Source: Halothiobacillus sp. (GTDB taxonomy: Bacteria > Pseudomonadota > Gammaproteobacteria > Halothiobacillales > Halothiobacillaceae). From it: a DNA stretch of 64,000 nucleotides. This document shows positions 1-9,178 of this stretch, in pieces (within the stretch, counting starts at the first letter, position 1; every line of letters starts with the position of its first letter). The position numbers and the translations under genes were made by a program. The DNA lies in NCBI GenBank assembly GCA_016278265.1, contig JADQCE010000001.1:855564-919563 (forward strand), given 5' to 3'. The notes under the pieces were generated by a model. That model ran no database searches. It saw only the letters and a program-made list of their open reading frames with translations, and was not told the DNA's origin.

Positions 1-467
1 CGGTTGTCCCGATCGGTGATCACCACGCTGTCACTGCTGGCATCGAGCGCATAAACGAGCATCTGACCGCGCTCGTGTTCGCGTGTCTCCGCCGTCATGT
101 CACGCTGGACCGAGACGAAGTGAGTGATGCCGCCAGCCTCGTCGCGCACCGGCGAAATGCTCCATTCGACGTCGTAGGGCGTGCCGTCCTTGCGATAGTT
201 GACGGTTTGTGCCGAGAAACCGTTGCCCGCCTCCAACGCCGTCCGCAGTCGATCAAGCATCGGCCGGTTGGTGGCCTCGCCCTGGAACAGCCGCGGCGTC
301 TCGCCGAGGACCTCTTCCAGTCGATAGCCGGTCATCGACAGGAAGGCCGGGTTGGCGTAGACGATCTCTGGGCCGGGGCGGTCGAGCTCGGCCGTGGTGA
401 TCACCACGGCGTCGAACGACTGTTCCACGGCGGCCTGAAGCAATCTCAAATACTCGAGATCGTGCAT
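1..467 (-). CDS. PAS-domain sensor protein, N-terminal part (runs off window edge)
   Basis: Reading the minus strand from an ATG at 467 gives an open frame of about 155 codons that leaves the window at base 1. Residues about 10-120 form a PAS domain of LOV-like pattern (YANPAFLSMTGY, then GETPRLFQ, then a KDG..Y..EWSISPVRD segment). A second PAS-like segment starts near residue 127 (ALDASSDSVVITD). The position of the photoactive LOV cysteine is a proline, so flavin photochemistry is unlikely. PAS proteins of this kind usually end in GGDEF, EAL or histidine-kinase output domains, but the output lies outside the window. The frame upstream of 467 is closed by a stop near 515 with no better start between, and no strong ribosome binding site is visible. 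Confidence 0.7.
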   Translation of the reverse strand, partial: MHDLEYLRLLQAAVEQSFDAVVITTAELDRPGPEIVYANPAFLSMTGYRLEEVLGETPRLFQGEATNRPMLDRLRTALEAGNGFSAQTVNYRKDGTPYDVEWSISPVRDEAGGITHFVSVQRDMTAETREHERGQMLVYALDASSDSVVITDRDN

Positions 468-663
468 GGTGGCGATTAGCTCAGCGTGTAAATGGGAGGC
501 CGGGGCCGAGGGTCATCACAATTGCGGTCGGGGTATCCACGACCAGCCTCGTCGCACTAGTGGTCTAGCGCCCGTCAAGCTTAGGGCTGCTGGGCGGGAA
601 TGGCCAATGTCCCAAGCGCGCCCAGACGTCCGGCTGGTGCTCGGCTCGTTGAGGGATTTCATG

Positions 664-1143
664 TCAGTCGTAGCGGATATCGACGATTTCCCAGGCCAGC
701 AGACCCTTGTCTTCCCCGGCGGGCAATCGCACCACGTCACCGGGGCGTCGACCAATCAACTTGCGGGCGACTGGGGAGTCGATGCTGATCCAGCCGCGCG
801 ACGGTTCAAGCTCGTCCGGACCGACCAGGCGCAGGGTGCGTTGGAGTGCCTGGCTCTCGCATTCCATCCCGACGTAGGCGGCGAAGTACACCTTGTCGGT
901 GTCGTCGGGGACGCGGTCGACGACCTTGAGGTTCGGCAGGCGCTTTTGCAGGTAGCGGATGCGACGGTCGATCTCGCGCAGCCGCTTCTTGCCGTAGATG
1001 TATTCGGCGTTCTCCGACCGATCACCCAGCGCGGCGGCCTCGGAAACCGCTTGGACCACCTCGCGTCGTTCGACGCGCCAAAGCCGATCCAGCTCGGCCT
1101 CGAGGGCCAAAAAGCCGGGTCGGGTGATGATCGGCGTGCTCAT
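664..1143 (-). CDS. greB: Transcription elongation factor GreB
   Basis: This 159-residue protein rescues backtracked RNA polymerase by stimulating cleavage of the nascent RNA 3' end. The N-terminal coiled coil carries the acidic tip region (ALGDRSENAEY) and the GreB-type signature YIYGKKRLREIDRRI. The C-terminal FKBP-like domain follows from about residue 85 and ends in LLAWEIVDIRYD. Length matches the family (about 158). The YIYGKKRLRE stretch favours GreB over GreA. Its ATG overlaps the stop of the upstream DHH gene by four bases (ATGA), so the two are translationally coupled. Confidence 0.93.
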   Translation of the reverse strand: MSTPIITRPGFLALEAELDRLWRVERREVVQAVSEAAALGDRSENAEYIYGKKRLREIDRRIRYLQKRLPNLKVVDRVPDDTDKVYFAAYVGMECESQALQRTLRLVGPDELEPSRGWISIDSPVARKLIGRRPGDVVRLPAGEDKGLLAWEIVDIRYD

Positions 1144-2213
1144 CGCTCGCCGGCAGCGAGCGTCTTCTGGATGGCGCTGACTGCGTGGGCGAGATCCCGC
1201 AGGCGGTTATCCTTGAGCTCACCGCCGGCCGCACCCGGATGACCGCCACCGCCGAAGTAGCGTGCGGAAATCTCACCGGCGTTGACGCCCGGGTTGGCGC
1301 GCAGTGACAGGCGGCCATTCCCGCGTATGCCCATCGCCATGTCGATCTGACCGCGCACTTCCATCATGTCCATGATCACGCCGCGCCAGACATCGTGCGG
1401 CCAGTTGAAGAATACGCCCGTACGCACGCCTTCGATCTCGAGCACCGGGACGAAATCTTCATCCAGTACCGAGGCCGACAGCATGTGGAACTTGTCGTTG
1501 AGCGGCAGGTTCTCGTCGTTGAAGATACGCTTTTCCACCCGCCCCTTGAGGAAGCCCTTGCGCGCGTCGAACAGCTGTCGCTCGAACGCCTCCAGCGTTT
1601 CGCCCGACTCGTGGGACCGGAAGAATGCTTCCATCACGTGGAAGCGGTACGCACGCTTCAAGTCCTTGAGTGGCGGGGCAAGGTGATCGTCCTGCATCAC
1701 GAGACCGATCAGGTAGATCGCCCGGCGGAAATCGTCGTGGTCGCGCAGCCAGCGATCGCCCACGTCGATGAACTCGGCGCGCTGGCGCATCAGCTCACGC
1801 TTGGACTCGTCGAGGTGTTCGGCCACCGCCTCGAAGGTCAACAGGCTCGCACAGCGGTCGGTGTCGAGGTAGTACCAGGGATAAGCCTCGGCACAGTCCG
1901 CTCCGGTGGCGTGATGGTCGAGCAATTGCAGCTCGACCGGCACCTTCATCTTCGAGATCCGCTTGTCGAGCGCCTTGGCCTGATCCAGCGTCAGGTTGAG
2001 GTCGGTGATCAGCAGACCTGCCGGTTCGCCGGCCTTGAGGATGCGAGCGACGATGTCGTCGATGGCGTTGTTGATGTCGCGGTAATCGGCGTTGAAGAAA
2101 TGGCAGCGCTGATCGGTCTGGTCGACCATGTACTGCGCGCCATAGCCGTCAAGGTCGGTGTGCGAAAGGTGATATAGCCAGCCTTCGGGACGGATGATAT
2201 TCGGAGTGCTCAT
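1140..2213 (-). CDS. DHH/DHHA1-family phosphoesterase
   Basis: The 357-residue protein has the DHH-family metal-binding motifs: HTDLDG (18-23), ITDLN (69-73) and LLDHHATG (97-104), with the DHHA1 glycine-rich motif GGGGHPGAAG near 321-330. This family includes nano-RNase/pAp phosphatase NrnA, RecJ and c-di-AMP phosphodiesterases. The HxDLDG form and the domain order resemble the oligoribonuclease/pAp-phosphatase branch, but the substrate cannot be fixed from sequence. No signal peptide is seen, so it is cytosolic. It precedes greB with a four-base overlap, and the 117 bases upstream separate it from cysS. Confidence 0.85.
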   Translation of the reverse strand: MSTPNIIRPEGWLYHLSHTDLDGYGAQYMVDQTDQRCHFFNADYRDINNAIDDIVARILKAGEPAGLLITDLNLTLDQAKALDKRISKMKVPVELQLLDHHATGADCAEAYPWYYLDTDRCASLLTFEAVAEHLDESKRELMRQRAEFIDVGDRWLRDHDDFRRAIYLIGLVMQDDHLAPPLKDLKRAYRFHVMEAFFRSHESGETLEAFERQLFDARKGFLKGRVEKRIFNDENLPLNDKFHMLSASVLDEDFVPVLEIEGVRTGVFFNWPHDVWRGVIMDMMEVRGQIDMAMGIRGNGRLSLRANPGVNAGEISARYFGGGGHPGAAGGELKDNRLRDLAHAVSAIQKTLAAGER

Positions 2214-2330
2214 GGATGCTCGCTGACAGCGGCCGCCGCAAGGGGCAGCCGTGGATGAATAAGAGTGTTTAAGTTATTGATGGACCGGGGAACTGCAAGT
2301 GTTTTCCGGTAGTCGGTGATTGGCAATGGG

Positions 2331-3719
2331 CTATTGGCGGCGCCAGGTCGTGCCTTGCGGGCCATCCTCGAGGGTGATGCCGTTGTCGAGCAACAGGTCG
2401 CGGATGCGATCGGATTCCCCAAAGTTGCGCGAAGCGCGGGCCTCGGCGCGCTGGGCGATCAGCTGGTTGATCTCGGCATCGTCGAGGGTATCTTCGCGCT
2501 CGGCTTCGGCACTCCAGTGAAGGAAGGCATCCGGGTCGAGCTGACCCAGATTGAGGATCGCGCCCATGGCGTTGATGGTGGCCGCGTGCGGGGCCGCGGC
2601 TTCCTTGTCGGACTCGCCGATCTTGTGCACCAGGCTGAGTTGCTCGTGGATCAGGGCGATGGCCTTGGGGGTGTTGAAGTCGTCGTCCATGGCGTCATGG
2701 AAGGCATCCATTACCTCGGCGATGGGCTCGACGTTGGCCGGGACCTTCTTTAGCGCGCTGTACCAGCGCGACAGGCTGGCCTGCGCGGCATCCAGCTGGT
2801 GGTCGGAGTAGTTGAGCGGGCTGCGATAGTGGCTCGAAAGGATAAACAGGCGGACCACCTCGGGGTGGTAGCGCTGGGTCACGTCTTCGATGGTAAAGAA
2901 GTTGCCCAGCGACTTGGACATCTTCTCGTCGTCGACCCGAACAAAGCCGTTATGCATCCAGTAGTTGACGAAGTGGCAGCCGGTGGCGCATTCGCTCTGC
3001 GCGATCTCGTTCTCGTGATGCGGGAACATCAGGTCATGGCCGCCACCGTGGATATCGAAGGTGGTGCCCAGTGCCTCGGTGGACATCGCCGAGCATTCAA
3101 TGTGCCAGCCCGGCCGGCCCGCGCCGAAGGGCGCCTCCCACGTCGGCTCGTCGGGCTTGGCGTGCTTCCAAAGCACGAAGTCGAGCGGGTCGTCCTTGGC
3201 CTCATCGACGGCGACGCGCGACCCGGCGCGCAAATCCTCCGGGTCGCGTCCGGAGAGCGTGCCGTAGCGCGCGAAGGTCGAGACGTCGAAATAGACATCA
3301 CCATTATCGGCGCGATAGGCATTGCCACGGTCGATCAGCGTCGTGATCATCGCGATCATCTCGTCGACATTCTCGGTCGCGCGTGGTTGCGAGGTCGGCG
3401 GCAGGCAACCCAACGCCTCGGCGTCGCGGTGCATCAGCTCGATGAAACGGTTGGTCAGCGATTCGATGGTTTCGGCATTCTCGGCAGCGCGGGCAATGAT
3501 CTTGTCGTCGATGTCGGTGATGTTTCGGACGTAGTTGACGTCGAAACCGCGCTCCTTGAGGTAGCGCACCACCATGTCGAACACGACCAGCACCCGGGCA
3601 TGACCGATGTGGCAGCGATCGTAGACCGTCATCCCGCACACGTAGATCCCGACCTGGCCGGGACGGATGGGGGTGAACTCGCGCTTGGCGCGGGCGGCGC
3701 TGTCATAGATTGTGAGCAT
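2331..3719 (-). CDS. cysS: Cysteinyl-tRNA synthetase
   Basis: This class I aminoacyl-tRNA synthetase charges tRNA-Cys. The 462 residues contain the HIGH signature (37-40) and KMSKS (266-270). The zinc-site ligands Cys28, Cys209, His234 and Glu238 are recognisable in [16 protein letters not shown] and FPHHENE. The C-terminal anticodon-binding region is complete, ending in [10 protein letters not shown]. Length is typical for proteobacterial CysRS. It is transcribed divergently from ppiB, and the 123 bases between the two starts must hold both promoters. Confidence 0.97.
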   Translation of the reverse strand: MLTIYDSAARAKREFTPIRPGQVGIYVCGMTVYDRCHIGHARVLVVFDMVVRYLKERGFDVNYVRNITDIDDKIIARAAENAETIESLTNRFIELMHRDAEALGCLPPTSQPRATENVDEMIAMITTLIDRGNAYRADNGDVYFDVSTFARYGTLSGRDPEDLRAGSRVAVDEAKDDPLDFVLWKHAKPDEPTWEAPFGAGRPGWHIECSAMSTEALGTTFDIHGGGHDLMFPHHENEIAQSECATGCHFVNYWMHNGFVRVDDEKMSKSLGNFFTIEDVTQRYHPEVVRLFILSSHYRSPLNYSDHQLDAAQASLSRWYSALKKVPANVEPIAEVMDAFHDAMDDDFNTPKAIALIHEQLSLVHKIGESDKEAAAPHAATINAMGAILNLGQLDPDAFLHWSAEAEREDTLDDAEINQLIAQRAEARASRNFGESDRIRDLLLDNGITLEDGPQGTTWRRQ

Positions 3720-3842
3720 GTTGGCTACGATTCCGGGTCGAAGGTCGTTAGACTGTTCCGCATTGGAAATGACGTATTTCCTGAAAGCGATGCTTTTGGG
3801 AAAGGCGGTAGTTTAACGGCCCCGACAGACGAGATAAAACGC

Positions 3843-4355
3843 ATGAGTGACATCAAGAGCAAGATCCGCTTCTCCACGCGACTGGGAGACATCGAGATCG
3901 GCCTCTACGACGACAAGGCCCCCAAGACGGTGGAAAACATCCTTGCCTATGTCGACGCAGGCCATTTCGCGGGCACGATCTTCCACCGTGTCATCCCGGG
4001 CTTCGTCGTCCAGGGTGGCGGCCTGACGCCGGAAATGGAGCAAAAGCCCACCCGCGCACCGATCGAGAACGAGGCCAACAACGGCCTGAAAAACAAGCGT
4101 GGCACGCTGTCGATGGCACGTACCCCCGATCCGAATTCGGCCACCAGCCAGTTCTTCATCAACCTGGCCGACAACGCCTTTCTCGATTTCTCCTCCGAGA
4201 CTCCGCAGGGTTGGGGCTACGCCGTGTTCGGTGAGGTTGTGAGCGGCATGGACGTGGTCGACAAGATGGCCACGCTGCAGACGGGCTCGCGCTACGGTCA
4301 CCAGGATGTGCCGGTCGATGACGTGCTGATCGACAAGGCCGAGCGCATCGACTGA
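3843..4355 (+). CDS. ppiB: Peptidyl-prolyl cis-trans isomerase, cyclophilin type (PpiB)
   Basis: This 170-residue single-domain cyclophilin accelerates proline isomerisation during folding. The catalytic core is clear: [13 protein letters not shown] with the active-site arginine, [18 protein letters not shown], and a C-terminal [14 protein letters not shown] segment. There is no signal sequence, so it should be the cytosolic form. The open frame extends far upstream, but homologues start at [10 protein letters not shown], which is the ATG at 3843; translation from earlier would run through the cysS start. The pairing with lpxH downstream is common in gammaproteobacteria, where cysS, ppiB and lpxH cluster. 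Confidence 0.95.
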   Translation: MSDIKSKIRFSTRLGDIEIGLYDDKAPKTVENILAYVDAGHFAGTIFHRVIPGFVVQGGGLTPEMEQKPTRAPIENEANNGLKNKRGTLSMARTPDPNSATSQFFINLADNAFLDFSSETPQGWGYAVFGEVVSGMDVVDKMATLQTGSRYGHQDVPVDDVLIDKAERID

Positions 4356-4405
4356 TCAACTCGACCCGACTGACACCACTCGACTGACCACCCCGACTGA
4401 CCACC
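4348..4405. repeat. Short tandem repeats between ppiB and lpxH
   Basis: Four imperfect copies of a unit close to CGACTGACCACC lie head to tail: CGACTGATCAAC at the ppiB stop, CCGACTGACACC at 4366-4377, TCGACTGACCACC at 4380-4392 and CCGACTGACCACC at 4393-4405. The first copy includes the last codon and stop of ppiB, so the array looks like slippage expansion of the ppiB 3' end into the spacer before lpxH. Confidence 0.7.
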
Positions 4406-4424
4406 TTGGGAGACGTGCCCGGTC

Positions 4425-5183
4425 ATGGCCGAAACGCTGATCATCGCTGACCTGCACCTGGCGAGGCCAGAGCCCCGCACGCTGGCGCTGCTGGACACCT
4501 TTCTCGAACGCGCCGAGCATGCCGAGGCGGTCTATCTGCTCGGTGATCTGTTCGATTACTGGATTGGCGACGACCAGCCGATCGATCCCGAGATTGCCGA
4601 GCGACTGGAGCGTTTTGCCGACCTGACCGCCACGGTGTATTTCCAGCCGGGCAATCGGGATTTCCTGGTCGGCCGGCAGCTGCTCGCACGACTTGGCGCC
4701 AAGCAATTGCCCGATCAGACCGTGCTCGAGCAGGGTGGGCGTCGCTGGTTGCTCACCCACGGCGACGAGCTCTGCATCGACGATGCGGCTTACCAGGCCA
4801 TGCGGGCGAAACTGCGTGATCCGGGCTTCGTGCGAGACTTTCTCGCACGGTCCTTGCCCGAGCGCATCGCGATTGCCGAGGACCTGCGCAACAAGAGTCG
4901 CACCGCCTCGTCGAGCAAACCCGAGGACATCATGGACGTGAATGTGGCGGCAGTCGACGAGATCCTCGAACGGACCGGCACCGACGGCTTGATCCACGGC
5001 CATACCCATCGTCCCGCGGTCCATCGGCTGAGCGACGGTCGCCCGCGGGTGGTGACCGGTGATTGGGGCGAGGCCGGCTGGCTGGTCTCGCTCGAGGGCG
5101 ACGAACTGGCCCTTGAGCGATTCACGCCGGAGTCAAGCGAGGTCATCGCGACCTGGCCACCGCGCCGGGAGGCGATTGCATGA
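4425..5183 (+). CDS. lpxH: UDP-2,3-diacylglucosamine diphosphatase LpxH
   Basis: LpxH hydrolyses UDP-2,3-diacylglucosamine to lipid X in the lipid A pathway, at the cytoplasmic face of the inner membrane. The 252-residue sequence has the calcineurin-like metallophosphatase motifs in order: DLHL (9-12), GDLFDYWIGDD (about 41-51), PGNRDF, THGDELCIDD and HGHTHRP. These supply the two-manganese site. The start at 4425 (MAETLIIADLHL) places the DxH motif at the usual distance from the N-terminus. The stop overlaps the pgsA ATG by four bases. Position after ppiB supports LpxH rather than another phosphatase. Confidence 0.95.
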   Translation: MAETLIIADLHLARPEPRTLALLDTFLERAEHAEAVYLLGDLFDYWIGDDQPIDPEIAERLERFADLTATVYFQPGNRDFLVGRQLLARLGAKQLPDQTVLEQGGRRWLLTHGDELCIDDAAYQAMRAKLRDPGFVRDFLARSLPERIAIAEDLRNKSRTASSSKPEDIMDVNVAAVDEILERTGTDGLIHGHTHRPAVHRLSDGRPRVVTGDWGEAGWLVSLEGDELALERFTPESSEVIATWPPRREAIA

Positions 5184-5758
5184 ATTTACCGATGATGCTC
5201 ACTTGGCTGCGGATCGCCGCCATTCCGTTGATGGTGGTCGTGTTCCTGTTCACCCCGACCGAGTTCGCGCGACCCGCGTCCGCCTGGATCTTCGGTCTGG
5301 CCTCGTTGACCGACTTTCTCGATGGCTACCTTGCCCGTCGATGGAACCAGCAATCGGCCTTCGGTGCGTTTCTCGATCCCGTGGCGGACAAGCTGATTGT
5401 GGCTGTGGCGCTAGTCCTCCTGGTGTTCAGCGATGGCGATCTGCCGATCGTTATTGCCACGGCCGTGATCATCGGCCGTGAAGTCTTCGTCTCGGCCCTG
5501 CGCGAGTGGATGGCGAGCCGCGGTATCAGTGCGGCGGTCAAGGTGTCGTCCCTGGGCAAGCTCAAGACGACGGCACAGATGTTCGCGATCCTGTTTCTGC
5601 TCTATTACTTCCCGCTGTTCGGCGTGATCGACGTCTATCTCATCGGCTATTGGTTATTGATGATCGCCGCCCTCCTGACATTCGTTTCCGGCGCCCAGTA
5701 CGCGCAAGCAGCCGTCGCGGCCGTTGCCCGTGCCGAGGCCGAAGGGCCGGAGCACTGA
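5180..5758 (+). CDS. pgsA: CDP-diacylglycerol-glycerol-3-phosphate 3-phosphatidyltransferase
   Basis: PgsA makes phosphatidylglycerol phosphate, the committed step to phosphatidylglycerol and cardiolipin. The CDP-alcohol phosphotransferase signature DGx2ARx8Gx3Dx3D is intact as DGYLARRWNQQSAFGAFLDP. The 192-residue protein has four to six hydrophobic segments, as expected of an inner-membrane enzyme. It overlaps lpxH and is followed seven bases later by an acyltransferase gene, so lpxH, pgsA and the acyltransferase form one envelope-lipid transcription unit. Confidence 0.93.
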   Translation: MNLPMMLTWLRIAAIPLMVVVFLFTPTEFARPASAWIFGLASLTDFLDGYLARRWNQQSAFGAFLDPVADKLIVAVALVLLVFSDGDLPIVIATAVIIGREVFVSALREWMASRGISAAVKVSSLGKLKTTAQMFAILFLLYYFPLFGVIDVYLIGYWLLMIAALLTFVSGAQYAQAAVAAVARAEAEGPEH

Positions 5759-5765
5759 CGTTGGC

Positions 5766-6533
5766 ATGAGGCGCTTCCTGCGTGGATTGACTCGAGGAGT
5801 TCGGCTGCTGGTCTATTTTGTCGCGGGCCTTTGGTTAACCCGCCGATTTGCCCGACTGGACGAAGCGGTTCGCTTTGAGCAGGCCAGGGCGTGGCTGGAG
5901 GGCGCATCCCGGGTGCTTGGGGTGCGCGTTCGCGTACAGGGCTTGGACCGGCTGTCCGACTTGCCGCCCGGTGGCAGCCTATGGCTCCCCAATCACGTCA
6001 GCTGGCTCGATATTCCATTGCTGGGCGGGCTCTGTGGCGGGGCGGTATTTGTTGCCAAGAGCGAGATTCGTCGCTGGCCCGTGATTGGTCGGCTGGCAAG
6101 GCTCAGCGGCACGGAATTCATCGAGCGTGGTCGGGGGAGTGAGGCGGCCACCGAGGCGGTGGCAAGGGGTCTCGAGCACGGTCGTCAGATGCTGGTGTTT
6201 GCCGAAGGCACGACCACTGATGGTCATATGGTGCGACGCTTTCACGCCCGTTTGCTTGGTCCGGCCGTCCAGATGGAACGCCCGGTGGTGCCGATTGCCC
6301 TGCGTTACTACGACTCGCAGGGTAAGCGCACGACCGCGCCGGCATTCATCGGCAAGGAAAGCCTGTGGCCGTCATTGTGGCGGGTGCTTTCCTCGAAGGG
6401 ACTCGAGGCACGCATCGACGTGCTCGAACCGATCTATCCGACATCAGACGACAATCGCAGCGAAATTGCACGGCGTGCCCACCATGCCGTCGCCGCCCGG
6501 ATCGCCACGCAAGACTATCCAGACCCCGACTGA
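5766..6533 (+). CDS. Lysophospholipid acyltransferase family protein (PlsC-like)
   Basis: The 255-residue protein carries the acyltransferase motif I NHVSWLD (NHx4D), motif II around FIERGRG and motif III VFAEGTTTDG. An N-terminal hydrophobic stretch (LLVYFVAGLWL) would anchor it to the inner membrane. It probably acylates a lysophospholipid such as 1-acyl-glycerol-3-phosphate. The sequence alone does not separate PlsC from OlsA-type enzymes. The start is the ATG at 5766, seven bases after the pgsA stop; the open frame begins earlier but that part overlaps pgsA. Genomic placement after pgsA fits phospholipid synthesis. Confidence 0.85.
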   Translation: MRRFLRGLTRGVRLLVYFVAGLWLTRRFARLDEAVRFEQARAWLEGASRVLGVRVRVQGLDRLSDLPPGGSLWLPNHVSWLDIPLLGGLCGGAVFVAKSEIRRWPVIGRLARLSGTEFIERGRGSEAATEAVARGLEHGRQMLVFAEGTTTDGHMVRRFHARLLGPAVQMERPVVPIALRYYDSQGKRTTAPAFIGKESLWPSLWRVLSSKGLEARIDVLEPIYPTSDDNRSEIARRAHHAVAARIATQDYPDPD

Positions 6534-6541
6534 ATGTCGGG
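6525..6541 (+). terminator. Small hairpin at the acyltransferase stop codon
   Basis: CCCGAC (6525-6530) pairs with GTCGGG (6536-6541), and the TGA stop sits in the five-base loop. It lies at the end of a convergent gene pair. No U-tract follows, so if it terminates or protects the transcript it does so weakly. Confidence 0.3.
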
Positions 6542-6603
6542 TGACATGACGAGATCGATCGTTGTTGCTTTCTGGGCGATGTCTGGTCGGCGCTAACCTT
6601 CCG

Positions 6604-7311
6604 TCAGTTACCCATCACCCCACGCATCAGCTGCTGCAGATCCAGCGGCTTGCTCGGCATGGCAAACCGGGCATCGGGTTGAGGGGTGTCCGAAATGGAC
6701 TCGAGGCGAAAGTCGTCACCAAAGCGCAGCACCGCGAGTCCGCGACGGTTGAGCTCCTGTTCTGCGCCCTCATGACCACTCACACCGGTTCCACTGGCAA
6801 TTGCTCGGGTCATGCCGCCCAGCAGGGCATCCTGCATTTCCCTGACCAGAGGGTCGTCGGTCAGTATCGCCTCGTCGAAGCGGGCTTTGCCTGCACTGTC
6901 GACCCAACTCACCCGGTAGCGCTCGCCGTCGACGCCGGCAACCGTCTCGCGTTGCCCGGTCGCCTCCAGTGACGTGATCTGACTGGGAACCACGGCGTCT
7001 GGTCCGAGCCGCGCCAAGGCGTTGTGCTGCCCAAGTAGCGCCGCCAACTGGTCGAGATCCATGGTTACCGGGTGACCGGCGACCTTCGCCACGCCCCAGG
7101 CCTTGCCGTCGATAGCCAGCACGTGGGCGGTTTCGTTGGGCGTATCCAGGCGGCTTCGTTCGGGTGTTTGCCAACTGAACGTCAGCGACGGCACGGACCG
7201 GTCGGCGGTCTGGAAACGGGCCTGACCCTCGGCGAGGGCCGCCGACGCGAGGGTGGTGCCCAAGCCGACGGAAAGGCCCACGCGCAGTATCGAGCAGATC
7301 AATGATTTCAA
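6604..7311 (-). CDS. Secreted hypothetical protein
   Basis: I do not recognise the family. Starting at the TTG at 7311, with GGGAG six bases upstream, the product is 235 residues and opens with a typical signal peptide (KSLICSILRVGLSVG, cleavage after ASAALA). The mature part is acidic, soluble and without cysteine or membrane segments, so it is probably periplasmic. Its middle (LDQLAALLGQHNALARLGPDAVV and GERYRVSWVDSAGKARFDEAILTDD, given here in two pieces) resembles proteins that read out a lipid-like or cofactor ligand, but that is a weak impression. An ATG at 7362 would add 17 polar residues before the signal peptide and is less likely. It stands alone between convergent plsC-like and co-oriented transporter genes. 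Confidence 0.65.
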   Translation of the reverse strand: MKSLICSILRVGLSVGLGTTLASAALAEGQARFQTADRSVPSLTFSWQTPERSRLDTPNETAHVLAIDGKAWGVAKVAGHPVTMDLDQLAALLGQHNALARLGPDAVVPSQITSLEATGQRETVAGVDGERYRVSWVDSAGKARFDEAILTDDPLVREMQDALLGGMTRAIASGTGVSGHEGAEQELNRRGLAVLRFGDDFRLESISDTPQPDARFAMPSKPLDLQQLMRGVMGN

Positions 7312-7395
7312 ACGTGGCTCCCGGGTATGGCAATGGTCTTGGGTTGGTTCGACCGTTTCCATGGGTGGGAATTCCCCGCCGCGTTCCGGTGGTAT

Positions 7396-8355
7396 CTATC
7401 GCACCCAGGCCGGGATGAGGCGGGTAAAGGCGATCAGGCCGACGAGCTCGATCAGCGATTGCAGGATGATCACGGTCACCACCGGTTGCAGGGAGGCCGG
7501 CAAGGCCAGCGCAATCGGCAAGATCATGAAGGAGTTTCGACTGGCGGCACTGAAGGCGATGGTGCGACGGGCGGCGGCGGGCAGGCCGCCCATTCGCCCG
7601 GCCGCGTCGGCGATCCAGGGGGCGAGCAGAAGATAAAGCACGAACACCAGGGCGACCGACCATAGCGTGCCAAGTTCTGCGACCACCTGCGGTGCGTGCG
7701 ACAGCATGATGGCAAAAAGGACGACAGCGAGCAGCGGTACGGGCAGCCATGCCATGGTCTCCGTCCAGCGTTGCAGCGCACCGTACCGTCGTCCGCCGAG
7801 GTCGGTCAGCCAGGCTGCGATCAACGGGAGCAGGATGATCAGCACGAACGCCATGATCATCGATGCGGGTTGCCACTGGGTCCAGAGGTCACCGGCGGTA
7901 AACAACCATAGGTAAAGAGGCAACAACAGGATCTGGACGATCAGGAGGATCGGGGTGGCGGCGAGCGCGCGCGGCACGTCCGCCCGGCCCAGTTGGGAGA
8001 AGGTCACGAACCAGTCGGTGCATGGGACCAGCAGGACCAGGAACACCCCCAAGGCAAGGACGGGATCGTCCACGAACAGACATGTCAGCAGCCAGACAAG
8101 GGCGGGCGCCAGCAGGAAATTGACCACCAATATCACCGCGAGAAAGCGCCGATCTGCCAATGCCGCGCCCATGGCGCCCAGGTGCGTTTGGGTGAAAGTC
8201 ACGTAAAGCAGGGCGCCGAGAAGGGGCCAGATAAGCCACTCTAGCCACCCTTCGCTTGGCGGTGCGATCAGACCGATCGCAAGTCCTACCGAGATCGCCA
8301 ACAGGTAGACCACCACCTGATACTTCTCGAGCGTGAGTCGGGGGTTAATGGGCAA
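7396..8355 (-). CDS. Arsenic-resistance/bile-acid:sodium symporter superfamily transporter (ACR3-like)
   Basis: The 319-residue protein has about ten hydrophobic segments. The conserved BASS/ACR3 features are visible: an N-terminal LLGALLYVTFTQ helix, a central FLVLLVPCTDWFV segment with a membrane cysteine in the position used by ACR3 arsenite exporters, and a C-terminal FSAASRNSFMILPIALALP helix typical of the fold. No arsenic genes (arsR, arsC) are adjacent, so arsenite export is only a family-based suggestion. The start is a TTG at 8355, two bases from the znuB stop, which suggests it may be co-transcribed with the zinc importer. Confidence 0.75.
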   Translation of the reverse strand: MPINPRLTLEKYQVVVYLLAISVGLAIGLIAPPSEGWLEWLIWPLLGALLYVTFTQTHLGAMGAALADRRFLAVILVVNFLLAPALVWLLTCLFVDDPVLALGVFLVLLVPCTDWFVTFSQLGRADVPRALAATPILLIVQILLLPLYLWLFTAGDLWTQWQPASMIMAFVLIILLPLIAAWLTDLGGRRYGALQRWTETMAWLPVPLLAVVLFAIMLSHAPQVVAELGTLWSVALVFVLYLLLAPWIADAAGRMGGLPAAARRTIAFSAASRNSFMILPIALALPASLQPVVTVIILQSLIELVGLIAFTRLIPAWVR

Positions 8356-8356
8356 C

Positions 8357-9178
8357 TCAGCGTCTTGACGCGCGGAGAAGTCGCTCGATACCCACGACGA
8401 CGAGATATATCACGCAGGCCGTGGCGATGATGGCCGGCCCCGAGCCGAGATTGAACCAGTAACTTGCGTACAGGCCCGCCAGGCAGAACAACAAGCTGAA
8501 GGCGGCCGAGAGTACCATCATGCCGCCCAGCGTGCGGGTGTAGCGCTGGGCCAGATAGGGCGGCAGGGTCAGCAGCGCGATCACCAGTAGCAGGCCGACG
8601 ACCTGGATCATCATGACCACCGTCTCGGCTACCAATAGCAGCAGCATGAAATACAGCCCCGTAACTGGAATGCCGCGGGTGCGCGCGTAGACGGGATCGA
8701 AGGAAAACGAGAGCAGGTCGCGGTAGAAATAGAGCGCCAGTCCCAGGATGACGGCATCGATGCCAGCCATCAGCCAGAGATCGACGGTGGCGACGGTGAG
8801 AATCGAGCCGAACAGGTAGGTCATTAGCCCGGCCTGGTAGCCCGGCGTGAGTTCGACCAGGATCAGGCCGAACGCCATGCCCGCGGCCCAGATCACCCCG
8901 ATCAACGTGTCGGTACGTTCTCGCCGCCGCCGGGTGAGCGCCCCGAGCAAGAGTGCTGCGCCCGCGGTGAACAGGCCGGTGACCGGCAGTACCGGCAGGC
9001 CGAGGAAGATGGCGGTACCCACTCCGCCATAGGCGGTATGGGCGATGCCGCCGGTCATGAATACCAGCCGATTGACTACCACGAGCGCTCCGACGATGCC
9101 GGCCGCAATGCTGACCAGCAACGCGGCGATCAGCGCATGCTGGACGAAGCCGTGTCCGAGCAGGTCCATCAGGCTCAT
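8357..9178 (-). CDS. znuB: Zinc ABC transporter permease ZnuB
   Basis: The 273-residue ABC-3 family permease has eight or nine transmembrane segments and the characteristic glycine-rich TM stretch IAAGIVGALVVVNRLVFMTGGIAHTAYGG, split here as IAAGIVGALVV and GGIAHTAYGGVG. It would form the membrane channel for zinc import with ZnuC and ZnuA. Its ATG overlaps the znuC stop by four bases. A manganese-specific homologue is possible in principle, but the Zur box upstream of the operon supports zinc. Confidence 0.9.
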   Translation of the reverse strand: MSLMDLLGHGFVQHALIAALLVSIAAGIVGALVVVNRLVFMTGGIAHTAYGGVGTAIFLGLPVLPVTGLFTAGAALLLGALTRRRRERTDTLIGVIWAAGMAFGLILVELTPGYQAGLMTYLFGSILTVATVDLWLMAGIDAVILGLALYFYRDLLSFSFDPVYARTRGIPVTGLYFMLLLLVAETVVMMIQVVGLLLVIALLTLPPYLAQRYTRTLGGMMVLSAAFSLLFCLAGLYASYWFNLGSGPAIIATACVIYLVVVGIERLLRASRR

